Assembly: GCF_001613795.1 (NCBI RefSeq)
Contig: NZ_LPVZ01000024.1
Span: 157,220 to 221,219 of the forward strand
Direction of reading: 5' to 3'
DNA length: 64,000 nucleotides
DNA from: Thalassospira sp. MCCC 1A01148
Lineage (GTDB): Bacteria > Pseudomonadota > Alphaproteobacteria > Rhodospirillales > Thalassospiraceae
Below the pieces are notes generated by a model. That model was not told the DNA's origin, ran no database searches, and saw only the letters and a program-made list of their open reading frames with translations. Both the position numbers and the translations under genes were made by a program. This document shows, one piece after another, positions 8,534 to 17,941 of this stretch; positions within the stretch are counted from its first letter, which is position 1, and the number at the start of each line of letters is the position of its first letter.

Positions 8534-9862
8534 ATGAGCTACAAAAATCCCGTTACGACGCCGCGTAAATCGGCAACGTTTGATGATTATACCCTTTCTG
8601 AAATCCGCCGGGCTGCTGCGACCGGCATTTACGACATCCGCGGTGGCGGCGCCAAACGCAAGGTCCCGCATTTCGACGACCTTTTGTTCCTTGGGGCATC
8701 CATGTCGCGTTACCCGCTCGAAGGCTACCGCGAGAAATGCGAAACCGCCGTCACGCTGGGTACGCGTTTTGCCAAGAAACCGATCGAACTTAAAATTCCG
8801 ATCACCATTGCCGGTATGAGCTTTGGCTCCCTGTCCGGTCCGGCCAAGGAGGCGCTTGGACGCGGCGCATCTGCTGCTGGCACCTCGACCACCACGGGCG
8901 ATGGCGGCATGACCGAGGAAGAGCGCGGCCATTCCACCCAGCTTGTTTATCAGTACCTGCCGTCACGCTATGGCATGAACCCGCGCGACCTGAAACGTGC
9001 CGATGCAATTGAGATTGTCATTGGTCAGGGCGCAAAACCGGGCGGCGGCGGTATGTTGCTGGGTCAGAAGATTTCAGACCGTGTTGCCGAAATGCGCAAC
9101 CTGCCGATGGGCATTGATCAGCGATCCGCCTGCCGTCATCCCGACTGGACCGGCCCGGATGATCTTGAGATCAAAATTCAGGAAATCCGCGAAATCACCG
9201 ATTGGGAAAAGCCGATCTTCATCAAGGTTGGTGGCGCACGCCCCTATTATGACGTGGCCCTTGCGGTCAAGGCCGGTGCCGATGTCATCGTGCTTGATGG
9301 TATGCAGGGTGGCACGGCAGCCACCCAGGAAGTCTTTATCGAACATGTCGGTCAGCCAACCCTTGCCTGCATCCGCCCGGCGGTAAAAGCATTGCAAGAC
9401 ATGGGCATGCACCGCAAAGTACAGCTGATCGTTTCGGGCGGCATCCGCAATGGTGCCGATGTTGCCAAGGCACTTGCCCTTGGCGCAGATGCTGTTTCCA
9501 TCGGGACTGCGGCCCTTGTCGCGATTGGGGATAATGACCCGAAATGGGAAGAAGAATATAACGAACTTGGCACCACCGCTGGTGCCTATGACGATTGGCA
9601 TGAAGGTCGTGATCCCGCAGGCATCACGACACAGGATGCCGACCTGATGAAGCGGGTTGACCCGATTGCCGCCGGGCGGCGACTGGCCAACTATCTGAAG
9701 GTCATGACCCTCGAAGCGCAAACAATTGCGCGCGCCTGCGGCAAAAATCATGTGCACAACCTCGAACCCGAGGATCTCTGCGCACTGAATATCGAAGCGG
9801 CCGCCATGGCTGGTGTACCGCTTGCCGGAACCAACTGGGTTCCGGGTCAGGGAGGATTCTAG
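8534..9862 (+). CDS. mgsC: N-methylglutamate synthase subunit C (FMN-binding glutamate synthase domain)
   Basis: A 442-residue glutamate synthase central/FMN domain that should hold the flavin site for N-methylglutamate formation. Family segments are ITIAGMSFGSLSGPAKEALGRGA near 85-110, GAKPGGGGMLLGQKI near 165, KVGGARPYYDVALAVKAGADVIVLDG near 228-253 and SGGIRNGADVAKALALGADAVSIG near 298-320. I prefer the ATG at 8534 (MSYKNP, after CAGGATCAG) to the upstream ATG at 8501, because family proteins begin close to this point. It belongs to the mgsABC-gmaS set. Confidence 0.87.
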   Translation: MSYKNPVTTPRKSATFDDYTLSEIRRAAATGIYDIRGGGAKRKVPHFDDLLFLGASMSRYPLEGYREKCETAVTLGTRFAKKPIELKIPITIAGMSFGSLSGPAKEALGRGASAAGTSTTTGDGGMTEEERGHSTQLVYQYLPSRYGMNPRDLKRADAIEIVIGQGAKPGGGGMLLGQKISDRVAEMRNLPMGIDQRSACRHPDWTGPDDLEIKIQEIREITDWEKPIFIKVGGARPYYDVALAVKAGADVIVLDGMQGGTAATQEVFIEHVGQPTLACIRPAVKALQDMGMHRKVQLIVSGGIRNGADVAKALALGADAVSIGTAALVAIGDNDPKWEEEYNELGTTAGAYDDWHEGRDPAGITTQDADLMKRVDPIAAGRRLANYLKVMTLEAQTIARACGKNHVHNLEPEDLCALNIEAAAMAGVPLAGTNWVPGQGGF

Positions 9863-9889
9863 AACAGTTAACGTACCACCGGACCCGGT

Positions 9890-9903
9890 GCGCCTTCTGG
9901 CGC
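9890..9903 (+). other. Short hairpin between mgsC and gmaS
   Basis: GCGCC, loop TTCT and GGCGC form a 5-bp stem in the short mgsC-gmaS gap. No T tract follows, so a terminator is unlikely. It could mark RNA processing. Confidence 0.3.
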
Positions 9904-9949
9904 GCCCGGGGAACCGATGGATATTGATAAAATTCGTCAGGGGACTTCG

Positions 9950-11254
9950 ATGACCAAGGATCTATCAGCCTTTGCCCGGGAACGCGGCATCAAATACTTC
10001 ATGATCAGCTTTACCGATCTGTTTGGCGGACAGCGCGCCAAACTTGTCCCGACCCAGGCAATTGCCGACATGCAGGAAGAAGGTGCGGGCTTTGCCGGTT
10101 TCGCCACATGGCTTGACCTCAGCCCGGCCCACCCCGACATGTTCGCCATTCCTGATCCGGATTCTGTCATCCAGTTGCCCTGGAAACCGGAAGTCGCATG
10201 GGTTGCCGCCGATTGCATCATGGAAGGCACACCGGTCGAACAGGCACCGCGCAACGTGCTGAAAGCGCAGATCGCCAAGGCGGCAGAACTTGGCCTGAAT
10301 GTCAAAACCGGGGTTGAGGCGGAATTCTTCCTTGTCACCACCGACGGGTCGGAAATTTCCGACCCGGCCGATACGGCGGAAAAGCCCTGTTACGACCAGC
10401 AGGCTGTCATGCGCCGCTATGACGTCATCGCCGAGATTTGCGATTACATGCTTGAACTTGGTTGGGGTGCCTATCAGAACGACCATGAAGACGCCAATGG
10501 TCAGTTTGAAATGAACTGGGAATTTGATGACGCACTTAAAACTGCAGACAAGCATTCCTTTTTCAAGTTCATGGTCAAATCGATTGCTGAAAAACACGGT
10601 CTTCGCGCAACCTTCATGCCCAAGCCCTTCCCGGGCCTGACCGGCAATGGGTGTCATTGCCATGTTTCGGTCTGGGACAATGATGGTGCCAATGCCTTTG
10701 CCGATGACGACATGCCATTTGGCCTGTCAGCGAAGGGCAAGACTTTCCTTGGCGGGATCATGAAGCATGCCTCTGCCATGGCGGTGATCACCAACCCGAC
10801 GGTCAATTCCTATAAGCGAATCAACGCCCCGCGCACCATGTCCGGTGCGACCTGGGCCCCGAACACCGTGACCTGGACGGGCAACAACCGTACACACATG
10901 GTGCGTGTGCCGGGACCGGGCCGTTTTGAACTGCGCCTGCCTGATGGCGCCACCAACCCGTATCTGCTTCAGGCCGTAATCATTGCCGCGGGTCTGGATG
11001 GCATGGCAACCAATGCCGATCCGGGACCGCATTACGATATCGACATGTATCAGGAAGGTCATCTGATCAAGGATGCGCCGCGTTTGCCGCTGAACCTGCT
11101 TGATGCCCTGCGCGAGATGGGATCAAACACAGATCTCCAACTTGCGATGGGCAAGGAATTCTCGAGTGCCTACCTCAAGCTCAAACAAACCGAGTGGAAT
11201 TCTTATGTTTCTCACTTTTCCCGCTGGGAACGTGAGAACACACTTGATATTTAA
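9950..11254 (+). CDS. gmaS: Gamma-glutamylmethylamide synthetase (glutamine synthetase family)
   Basis: Ligates methylamine to glutamate with ATP to give gamma-glutamylmethylamide, the entry step of the indirect methylamine pathway. The glutamine synthetase fold begins with GIKYFMISFTDLFGGQRAKLVP (N-terminal domain) and continues with GVEAEFFLV, YQNDHEDANGQFEMN (metal and substrate residues), GNGCHCHVSVWD and RVPGPGRFELRLPDGATNPYL. Length is about 434 residues, as for GmaS/GlnT. I chose the ATG at 9950 after AGGGGA; an ATG at 9917 would add 11 residues. Position directly after mgsABC makes GmaS much more likely than a nitrogen-assimilation glutamine synthetase. Confidence 0.9.
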   Translation: MTKDLSAFARERGIKYFMISFTDLFGGQRAKLVPTQAIADMQEEGAGFAGFATWLDLSPAHPDMFAIPDPDSVIQLPWKPEVAWVAADCIMEGTPVEQAPRNVLKAQIAKAAELGLNVKTGVEAEFFLVTTDGSEISDPADTAEKPCYDQQAVMRRYDVIAEICDYMLELGWGAYQNDHEDANGQFEMNWEFDDALKTADKHSFFKFMVKSIAEKHGLRATFMPKPFPGLTGNGCHCHVSVWDNDGANAFADDDMPFGLSAKGKTFLGGIMKHASAMAVITNPTVNSYKRINAPRTMSGATWAPNTVTWTGNNRTHMVRVPGPGRFELRLPDGATNPYLLQAVIIAAGLDGMATNADPGPHYDIDMYQEGHLIKDAPRLPLNLLDALREMGSNTDLQLAMGKEFSSAYLKLKQTEWNSYVSHFSRWERENTLDI

Positions 11255-11335
11255 TGCTTCTGCCCGGCCTCATCTTATTCCCCGATGGACGGGGCCGGGC
11301 AATTTTGATTACAGCAAACGAGAAAGCCAAACGCG

Positions 11336-12220
11336 ATGAAAAGCTACGTCCTGACCGTTTCCTGCGACTCTCAACGCGGGGTGGTTGCTGCTATTTCGAC
11401 CTATTTGGCCGAACATGGCTGCAACATTACCGACAGCTCACAGTTTGACGACCAGGAAACCGGTCTGTTCTTTATGCGGGTCGCCTTCGTAAGCGAAGAA
11501 GGTGTTGATCAGGAAACGCTGGCCAAAGGCTTTGCGGGTCCGGCGTCAGAGCTTGGCATGACGTATGAGATCCACGACAGTTCCGAGAAGATGAAAGTTC
11601 TTCTGATGGTGTCGCGCTTTGGTCACTGCCTGAACGATCTGCTTTACCGCTGGAAAATCGGTGCACTGCCGATTGATATCGTTGGTGTGGTATCAAACCA
11701 CCTTGATTATCAGAAGGTGGTCGTTAATCACGACATTCCGTTCCACCACATCCCGGTGACCAAGGATAACAAGCCGGAAGCCGAGAAAAAGCTGCTTGAT
11801 CTCGTATCGGATTACGATGTCGAACTGATCGTTCTCGCACGCTACATGCAAGTCCTGTCAGACAGCCTGTGCAAGAAGATGAGCGGCAAGATCATCAACA
11901 TTCATCATTCCTTCCTGCCAAGTTTCAAGGGTGCCAACCCGTATCGACAGGCCTATGTGCGCGGGGTCAAACTGATTGGGGCGACCGCACACTATGTGAC
12001 CGCCGATCTTGATGAGGGTCCGATCATCGAGCAGGACATTGCGCGCATCACCCACGCCCAGAACTCTGCCGATTATGTGTCGATTGGCCGTGATGTTGAA
12101 AGCCAGGTGCTGGCACGTGCCGTCCACGCGCATATCCACCACCGTTCATTTATCAACGGCAACCGGACAATTGTTTTCCCGCCAAGTCCGGGAAGCTATG
12201 CATCAGAACGCATGGGCTAA
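11336..12220 (+). CDS. purU: Formyltetrahydrofolate deformylase
   Basis: Hydrolyses 10-formyl-THF to formate and THF. The 294-residue product has an N-terminal ACT domain (about 5-85) and a formyltransferase-fold catalytic domain with IINIHHSFLPSFKGANPY (near 186-203) and GATAHYVTADLDEGPII (near 213-230), which carry the Asn-His-Asp catalytic set. It is the last gene of the mgs-gmaS run. In methylamine users PurU lets C1 units from N-methyl groups leave folate as formate, and the formate dehydrogenase operon 16 kb away would oxidise it. A strong bidirectional terminator follows. Confidence 0.93.
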   Translation: MKSYVLTVSCDSQRGVVAAISTYLAEHGCNITDSSQFDDQETGLFFMRVAFVSEEGVDQETLAKGFAGPASELGMTYEIHDSSEKMKVLLMVSRFGHCLNDLLYRWKIGALPIDIVGVVSNHLDYQKVVVNHDIPFHHIPVTKDNKPEAEKKLLDLVSDYDVELIVLARYMQVLSDSLCKKMSGKIINIHHSFLPSFKGANPYRQAYVRGVKLIGATAHYVTADLDEGPIIEQDIARITHAQNSADYVSIGRDVESQVLARAVHAHIHHRSFINGNRTIVFPPSPGSYASERMG

Positions 12221-12242
12221 GTGCCCCAGGATCAGCTCAAAC

Positions 12243-12279
12243 GAAAACGCCCCGGCCAGACATGGCACGGGGCGTTTTC
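12243..12279. terminator. Bidirectional terminator between purU and the IlvD/Edd gene
   Basis: GAAAACGCCCCG (12243-12254) pairs perfectly with CGGGGCGTTTTC (12268-12279) over a 13-base loop. The A-rich left end and T-rich right end let it terminate both converging genes. Confidence 0.85.
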
Positions 12280-12306
12280 CGTTCTTGCATCAAGACCCGG
12301 TGGTGC

Positions 12307-14472
12307 TTAGCGCCAGGATTTGGTTGCACGCCGGTCCACAGCACGGGGAACAATGCCACGCGCAGCATTCCCGATAGCGTCAAGCACATTGCTTGCCGCA
12401 ATATCGCACTGGCGATCTGCCATACGCTTGAACCGTTCGTCAAATAGCGGCTTGCGATCTGCGATTTCACGCGGGTCGGATGCTCGTTCCTGACCTTTTT
12501 TGAAGGCTTCGGGCTCCAACCAGTCAAGTGTCAACCTGGTCAAATCAAGGCGAAGCACGTCACCATCTTTGAGATAGCCGACCGCCCCACCTGTAAATGC
12601 CTCTGGCACCATATGGCCGATGCAGGCCCCTTTGGTCACCCCGGAATAACGGCCATCCGTAATCAGCATTGATGATGCTTCAAGGATGCGATGGTGTCGC
12701 AGGTTCTGGGACGGAGAGAACATTTCAGGCATGCCATATGCTTCTGGCCCCTGCCCGCCAATGACAAAGGCAAAGGACAGGTGCCCCTGCTCAAGCATGT
12801 CCTTTGGCGCATCCATATCCACGCGGTTTCCGCCATTTCGCTGAACGATGGCAGATATCAGATCTTCATCCACGCCATCGGTTTCAATCAGTCGGGAAAT
12901 CAAATCCGGCGAGGCAAAATCCGCATTGCAGACGTGCTCGTTTTCGTAATAGCGCACGATGAATACGTGATCATCAAAGTGCGAAAGCAAATGATCACTC
13001 ATGCCCGATGTCTTGACCGCACAGTTTTCAAAGAAGCTGCCCGTAAGAACATCAACACCTGAACGCTGCCGGACTGGTGTTGCGCGAATAACCGACGCAT
13101 CACCAAGAGAGAGATCAACCGGGTTTTCAAGGTCGGCGATCCGCTCCGCCCAGGATTTGCCAAGGACAGTTGGCGCATCAAGGTCCATCGCAACCCCCAG
13201 ATCGGCAAGAACACGATAGATGCTTTCCATGCCCCGATTTTTGCCTTCGGCCATTTGCTGCGCCAGAACAAAGGTATCGCGGTTTTCCGTCAGGCTGTGG
13301 GCGAAAATCTCGGGCACAGGTGTCTGGGTGCGGACATCCTGATAATCGTCAATCGAGATATCGAAACCGGCATAGCGCATCATGAAGGGCAAATGCAAAA
13401 GCATGTTGCTGCTTGAACCGGTTGCGTTGTGAATGCGCACAAAATTGGCGAAGTTGGCCTTAAGCAGGTTGCCGATGGCATATTCCGGCTTGTTGAAAAC
13501 CCCGAACAGGGCATCAACCCCCGCTGCAACGGCCTCGAACGGCGGGACATCGGTCAGCAATTCCAGTTCAGGCGGGGTCAGACCAAAGGCCGCCAGCATG
13601 GTCCGCGAAGAATTTCCGGTCCCGTTAAAGGCACAGATACCGCCCTTTGAATCACAAGTCGCCGTCGCAAGCTCATCAAGCACCTTGCGTTCCTGCGCTG
13701 CGTCGATGATCCCAAGCAACCTTGCACGTTCGAGCAAACCGGCAAAAGCCTCGTCAGAGGTACATTGCAGGATATATCGCATGTTTTCGCGGATATCCGC
13801 GCCAAGGTCGTCATGCCCGGCTGCATCGGCGTCCGCTGCAATACGATCAAGCAACCGCCGGGTTCCATCGGGAATTTCACCGCCTTTAAGAACGTGGGAT
13901 GGCGCAAACACCGCCCAGACCGGCGCCTGATCACCACGCCAGGCGCGTGCATGATCGGCCGCGGCCAAACCGGCAACCACCGCAGCAGGCGACTTGTCGC
14001 ACCCGGCAATCACATAGGCCGCATGATAGCTGTGACCTTCAAAGGTGATATTGACTGCCGCCGCAGTGTGGTTGCGCGACGCCAGTGAATAACTTTGTCC
14101 GATATTGTTTTGCGCTGTGCCATCACAAATGACCGGGACATGAAACAGGAAGGGAACACCCCCCATTTCCCAAATGCGAATTGCCGCCATCAATGCCTGT
14201 GGACGGTCCAGAAGATGGGCCGGATGATCCGGTGCACCGCCGATGATTGCGATCCGCGGGCGGTTTTCCACCAAACGTCCGACGACATCCTTGATCTCGG
14301 GCACGACAAAACCACGATCACGGCCAACAACCGGGTTCTCATTCACCGCATCACGCAGCAGACGGACCACTGTGATCGGTTGATTTGCCAATCCCTGAAT
14401 GCAGTCGCGATACGGGTTGGCTTTTTCATCAATGATGATCGGGGTATTAGGCAGGTTTGCGGGCGACGACAT
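12307..14472 (-). CDS. Divergent IlvD/Edd-family sugar acid dehydratase
   Basis: A 721-residue member of the IlvD/Edd dehydratase family, presumably converting an aldonate to its 2-keto-3-deoxy acid. It is longer than typical members (about 580-660). The GCDK motif (Cys158) and GGICAFNGTGNSS (Cys280) align with two of the three [2Fe-2S] ligand positions. The first, normally in an NxCN context, reads HPAHL with Ala85. The C-terminal half is typical (DGRYSGVTKGACIGHMVPEAFTGG). The start at 14472 is favoured over 14520 by a GGAA upstream. It follows an SDR gene and is divergent from xylF, so it may be the dehydratase of this sugar pathway. The substrate is unknown. Confidence 0.75.
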   Translation of the reverse strand: MSSPANLPNTPIIIDEKANPYRDCIQGLANQPITVVRLLRDAVNENPVVGRDRGFVVPEIKDVVGRLVENRPRIAIIGGAPDHPAHLLDRPQALMAAIRIWEMGGVPFLFHVPVICDGTAQNNIGQSYSLASRNHTAAAVNITFEGHSYHAAYVIAGCDKSPAAVVAGLAAADHARAWRGDQAPVWAVFAPSHVLKGGEIPDGTRRLLDRIAADADAAGHDDLGADIRENMRYILQCTSDEAFAGLLERARLLGIIDAAQERKVLDELATATCDSKGGICAFNGTGNSSRTMLAAFGLTPPELELLTDVPPFEAVAAGVDALFGVFNKPEYAIGNLLKANFANFVRIHNATGSSSNMLLHLPFMMRYAGFDISIDDYQDVRTQTPVPEIFAHSLTENRDTFVLAQQMAEGKNRGMESIYRVLADLGVAMDLDAPTVLGKSWAERIADLENPVDLSLGDASVIRATPVRQRSGVDVLTGSFFENCAVKTSGMSDHLLSHFDDHVFIVRYYENEHVCNADFASPDLISRLIETDGVDEDLISAIVQRNGGNRVDMDAPKDMLEQGHLSFAFVIGGQGPEAYGMPEMFSPSQNLRHHRILEASSMLITDGRYSGVTKGACIGHMVPEAFTGGAVGYLKDGDVLRLDLTRLTLDWLEPEAFKKGQERASDPREIADRKPLFDERFKRMADRQCDIAASNVLDAIGNAARGIVPRAVDRRATKSWR

Positions 14473-14529
14473 ATTGTTTTTCCAAGTTCGAACAGTGGCC
14501 TTCGGGCTTACACCCGTCAAAACAGGCGA

Positions 14530-15291
14530 TCAGACGATGCCGCCATCAACGATGAAGTTCTGCGATGAACAAGCCGATGAGACATCTGATGCCAGAAATA
14601 GCACCATCTGTGCAACATCATCTCCCACCAATCGGCGCTTTACGCATTGCTGTTCCTGAATACGTTCCTCATCCGCAGGGGAAATCCACAGATCAAGCTG
14701 GCGCTGCGTAATGATGCATCCCGGCGTCACCGCGTTAACACGGATGCCATGTCCCCCCCAATCCCGCGCAAGAGCACGGGTAAGCCCGATGATTCCGGCC
14801 TTTGCAGTCTCATACGTTACGAGATCCGGCAAGCCCATCATATAACTTACGGAACTGAAATTAATAATACTGCCCGACCCTTTTTCCTTCATGCCCGGCG
14901 CCACAGCCTGAGCACAGAAAAAATGGTGATTCAAATTGACATCAAGTCCGTCACGCCATTTTTCAGGATCAATATCTTCCGGCGTGTGGCGGTCATCGCG
15001 CGCGGCATTATTTACCAGAACCTCTATCGGGCCGATTGCAACCGACATTTCACGGACCGCCTCGGAAATCGAGGATTGCTGCCGTAAATCAAGAGACTTG
15101 TAGACCGGGGTTACGCCGTATTCGTCCTGAATGGCTGCAATAAGTTTTTGCGCAGCAGCATCATCAATATCGAAAAATCCGACACGCGCTCCTTGCGCAC
15201 AGAATGCACGAACGATAGAGGCGCCAATCCCGGATGCGCCGCCTGTTACAAGCACGGACTTGCCGTCAATGTCGTGATAACTCGCTGTCAT
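14530..15291 (-). CDS. SDR-family dehydrogenase, likely aldose 1-dehydrogenase of the adjacent pathway
   Basis: A 253-residue classical short-chain dehydrogenase: cofactor site TGGASGIGASI near residue 15, NNAARDD near 90, a Ser and YETAK catalytic pair near 140-157, and a C-terminal ASDVSSACSSQNFIVDGG. The Asp-rich stretch FFDIDDAA after beta-2 suggests NAD over NADP. The start at 15291 follows AGGGA. It is transcribed before the IlvD/Edd gene, divergent from a xylose-type importer, the arrangement expected for the sugar dehydrogenase of a Weimberg/Dahms-type route. The substrate (D-xylose, L-arabinose or another) cannot be read from sequence. Confidence 0.72.
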   Translation of the reverse strand: MTASYHDIDGKSVLVTGGASGIGASIVRAFCAQGARVGFFDIDDAAAQKLIAAIQDEYGVTPVYKSLDLRQQSSISEAVREMSVAIGPIEVLVNNAARDDRHTPEDIDPEKWRDGLDVNLNHHFFCAQAVAPGMKEKGSGSIINFSSVSYMMGLPDLVTYETAKAGIIGLTRALARDWGGHGIRVNAVTPGCIITQRQLDLWISPADEERIQEQQCVKRRLVGDDVAQMVLFLASDVSSACSSQNFIVDGGIV

Positions 15292-15531
15292 AACGTTCCC
15301 TGTCACTTTTCATATTATTTTAGGTGAATGAATTAAATGCTGCAGCGCACCATCCAATATCAGCCATAATTCAACCAATGATTATGATTTAATCCCGATT
15401 GATACACCAAATTCGCTGTTTTTAATTTATTCACTAAAAAATATTTGACAGGACGCCTTCTTCACGTCAACATTTTTTCGACAACAAAAATAAATGTCAT
15501 CTAAAGACACTCACATTCAGGGAAGAAACCG
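15292..15531. promoter_or_regulatory. Divergent promoter region SDR/xylF with a large inverted repeat
   Basis: A very AT-rich 240-base region. GTGAATGAATTAAA (15324-15337) and TTTAATTTATTCAC (15421-15434) are inverted copies with one mismatch, about 83 bases apart. A -35-like TTGACA lies at 15445-15450 facing xylF, with only a weak -10 after it. The paired boxes are good candidates for the ROK regulator encoded downstream, perhaps with DNA looping. Confidence 0.5.
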
Positions 15532-16563
15532 ATGAAAAAACTCCTATCGACGGCCATGTTGGCCGGAACCGTACTTCTGTCTGCAAATGCCTTTGCCGCT
15601 GACCTGACCGTTGGCGTCAGCTGGTCGAACTTCCAGGAAGAACGCTGGAAAACCGACGAAGCCGCCATCAAGGCCGCTCTTGATGCCGCTGGCGCCGATT
15701 ACATCAGTGCTGATGCTCAGAGCAATCCTTCAAAACAGCTTGCCGATATCGAAAGCCTGATTGCCCGCGGTGCCGATGCACTGATCGTACTGGCACAAGA
15801 CTCCGCTTCGATTGGTCCGGCAGTCCAGCTTGCACTTAACGAAGGCATTCCGGTTGTCGGGTATGACCGCCTGATTGAAGACCCGAACGCCTACTACATT
15901 ACGTTCAACAACAAGGAAGTCGGTCGTCTTCAGGCCGAGGCTGTTTTTGCTGAGCAGCCAAAGGGCAACTATGTCTTCATCAAAGGCGCACCGACCGATC
16001 CGAACGCCAACCTTCTGCATGAAGGTCAGCTTGAAGTTCTTCAGGCAGCAATTGACGCTGGCGACATCAATGTCGTTGGCGAAGCTTACACCGACAGCTG
16101 GCAGCCTGCGATTGCCCAGCGCAACATGGAACAGTTCCTGACGGCTGCAGACAACAAGGTTGATGCAGTGGTGGCCTCGAATGACGGCACCGCCGGTGGC
16201 GTGGTCGCGGCCTTGTCAGCACAGGGCATGCAGGGCATCCCGGTATCGGGTCAGGATGGTGACCATGCAGCACTTAACCGTGTTGCTCTTGGCACCCAGA
16301 CTGTTTCGGTCTGGAAAGATGCCCGCCTTCTTGGTCAGCGCGCGGCTGAAATCGCCGTCGAACTGGCAGGTGGCACGAAACTGGGCGATGTTGGTGGCAC
16401 GCAAGACTGGCAAAGCCCGAATGGCGTAACGATGAAATCGTTCTTCCTTGATCCGGTTGCAATTACCCAGAACAAGCTCGACCTGGTGATTGATGCCGGC
16501 TGGGTTTCCAAGGACGTTGTTTGCCAGGGCGTTACCAATAGCAAGGTTACTGCCTGCAACTAG
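15532..16563 (+). CDS. xylF: Xylose-type ABC transporter periplasmic binding protein
   Basis: 343 residues with a clear Sec signal peptide ([23 protein letters not shown], cleavage near 22) and the periplasmic-binding-protein type 1 fold: [27 protein letters not shown] near 65-90, [12 protein letters not shown] near 125 and [19 protein letters not shown] near 218-236. It resembles XylF. The permease and ATPase genes follow. A 10-bp inverted repeat in the 101-base gap to the permease gene may set the higher expression normal for binding proteins. The exact pentose bound is not certain. Confidence 0.85.
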   Translation: MKKLLSTAMLAGTVLLSANAFAADLTVGVSWSNFQEERWKTDEAAIKAALDAAGADYISADAQSNPSKQLADIESLIARGADALIVLAQDSASIGPAVQLALNEGIPVVGYDRLIEDPNAYYITFNNKEVGRLQAEAVFAEQPKGNYVFIKGAPTDPNANLLHEGQLEVLQAAIDAGDINVVGEAYTDSWQPAIAQRNMEQFLTAADNKVDAVVASNDGTAGGVVAALSAQGMQGIPVSGQDGDHAALNRVALGTQTVSVWKDARLLGQRAAEIAVELAGGTKLGDVGGTQDWQSPNGVTMKSFFLDPVAITQNKLDLVIDAGWVSKDVVCQGVTNSKVTACN

Positions 16564-16595
16564 GCATCCCTGTTTCTTCTGACCTTGCTTAAACC

Positions 16596-16645
16596 CGGGG
16601 CCGACTGCATTTCCCATCTCGCGCAGATATTGTATGTCGGCCCCG
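16596..16645 (+). other. Inverted repeat after xylF, likely RNA stem
   Basis: CGGGGCCGAC (16596-16605) and GTCGGCCCCG (16636-16645) form a perfect 10-bp stem over a 30-base loop. There is no T run, so it more likely protects the 3' end of xylF mRNA than terminates fully. Confidence 0.5.
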
Positions 16646-16664
16646 CTGTATTACGAGCTTATTC

Positions 16665-17930
16665 ATGTCACGACTGCTTTCAAAAATGGAAGTCGACCGC
16701 CGTCTGGTCGGCCTCGCCGTTGTCCTGCTGATCATCTGGGTCGGTTTTGACATTGCTTCTGGCGGGCGTTTTATAACCCCACGCAACATCTTTAATCTGT
16801 CGGTTCAGACTGCCTCTGTTGCTGTAATGGCATGCGGTATGGTCCTGATCATTGTCACACGCCATATTGACCTGTCAGTTGGGGCTGTTCTTGGCGTTCT
16901 TGCCATGATCATGGGAGTTGTTCAGACTGATTTCCTGCCACAGTTTTTTGATTACAATCATCCTTTGACCTGGGTGCTTACACTGGCAATCGGCATTGCA
17001 GTCGGTGCGATGATTGGCGGCATACAAGGCGTTGCAGTCGGCTACCTTGGTGTCCCGGCCTTTATTGTAACGCTGGGCGGACTTCTGGTCTGGCGCGGGG
17101 CGGCATGGTGGGTCACGCAGGGGCGCACCGTAGCACCGCTTGACCAAAACTTTATCCTGCTGGGTGGCGGCATCGAGGGAACGATTGGCGCGACCTGGAG
17201 CTGGATTGTTGCTCTGTTGGCGACCCTGGCGATCATCTATGCCGCAATCATGGAACGCCGTCGTCGCCTTTCATTCGAGTTTCCGGTCAAACCGATCTGG
17301 GCCGAATATACCAACACCATCATCAAGGCCGGTCTTGTTCTGGTGGTCATTGCCACCTTGAACGCCTACCACCTGCCCACCCGCGCGGCAGAACGCCTTC
17401 TTGAAAACAAGGGCATTCCGGTAACGCCTGAAAACCTTGAAATTTCTCATGGCATTCCAATCCCGCTTCTGATCGTTGCTCTGGTCGCAATTGTGTTGAC
17501 CATTGTGGTCAAGCGCACGCGCTTTGGCCGGTATGTCTTTGCGATTGGCGGCAACCCGCAAGCCGCCGAACTTGCCGGCATCAACGTCAAGCGCATGACT
17601 GTTGCTGTCTTTGCGTTGATGGGTGTTCTGTGTGCGATCAGCGCGGCCATCTCGTCGGCACGCTTGCAGTCAGCAGGCAATGATCTGGGCACACTTGATG
17701 AACTTCGTGTGATTGCTGCGGTTGTGATTGGCGGGACATCCCTTGCTGGCGGACTTGGTACGATCTATGGCGCACTGATCGGTGCGCTGGTGATGCAAAG
17801 CCTGCAAAGCGGTATGGCGCTTCTGGGTGTTGATACCTCGCTGCAAAGCATTGTCATTGGCCTTGTCCTTGTTCTGGCGGTCTTTAGCGACAAGTATTTC
17901 CACCGCCGCTACAGCGATCCCAGCGCGTAA
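16665..17930 (+). CDS. xylH: Xylose-type ABC transporter permease
   Basis: A 421-residue inner-membrane permease of the ribose/xylose class, with about ten hydrophobic segments beginning at [19 protein letters not shown]. The family segment [24 protein letters not shown] is near 58-80, and [19 protein letters not shown], the ATPase-contact loop, is near 291-310. A long insert around 200-265 with charged residues is typical of XylH. The gene lies 11 bases before the ATPase gene. Substrate is inferred from the binding protein. Confidence 0.87.
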   Translation: MSRLLSKMEVDRRLVGLAVVLLIIWVGFDIASGGRFITPRNIFNLSVQTASVAVMACGMVLIIVTRHIDLSVGAVLGVLAMIMGVVQTDFLPQFFDYNHPLTWVLTLAIGIAVGAMIGGIQGVAVGYLGVPAFIVTLGGLLVWRGAAWWVTQGRTVAPLDQNFILLGGGIEGTIGATWSWIVALLATLAIIYAAIMERRRRLSFEFPVKPIWAEYTNTIIKAGLVLVVIATLNAYHLPTRAAERLLENKGIPVTPENLEISHGIPIPLLIVALVAIVLTIVVKRTRFGRYVFAIGGNPQAAELAGINVKRMTVAVFALMGVLCAISAAISSARLQSAGNDLGTLDELRVIAAVVIGGTSLAGGLGTIYGALIGALVMQSLQSGMALLGVDTSLQSIVIGLVLVLAVFSDKYFHRRYSDPSA

Positions 17931-17941
17931 GGAGACCCGTA

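Noticed and set aside
12307..14472. Assignment of the large IlvD/Edd protein as a YjhG/YagF-type xylonate dehydratase or as IlvD itself
   Set aside because: Length and motif contexts differ from what I recall of both groups and the first ligand cysteine is missing, so only a family-level call is supported.
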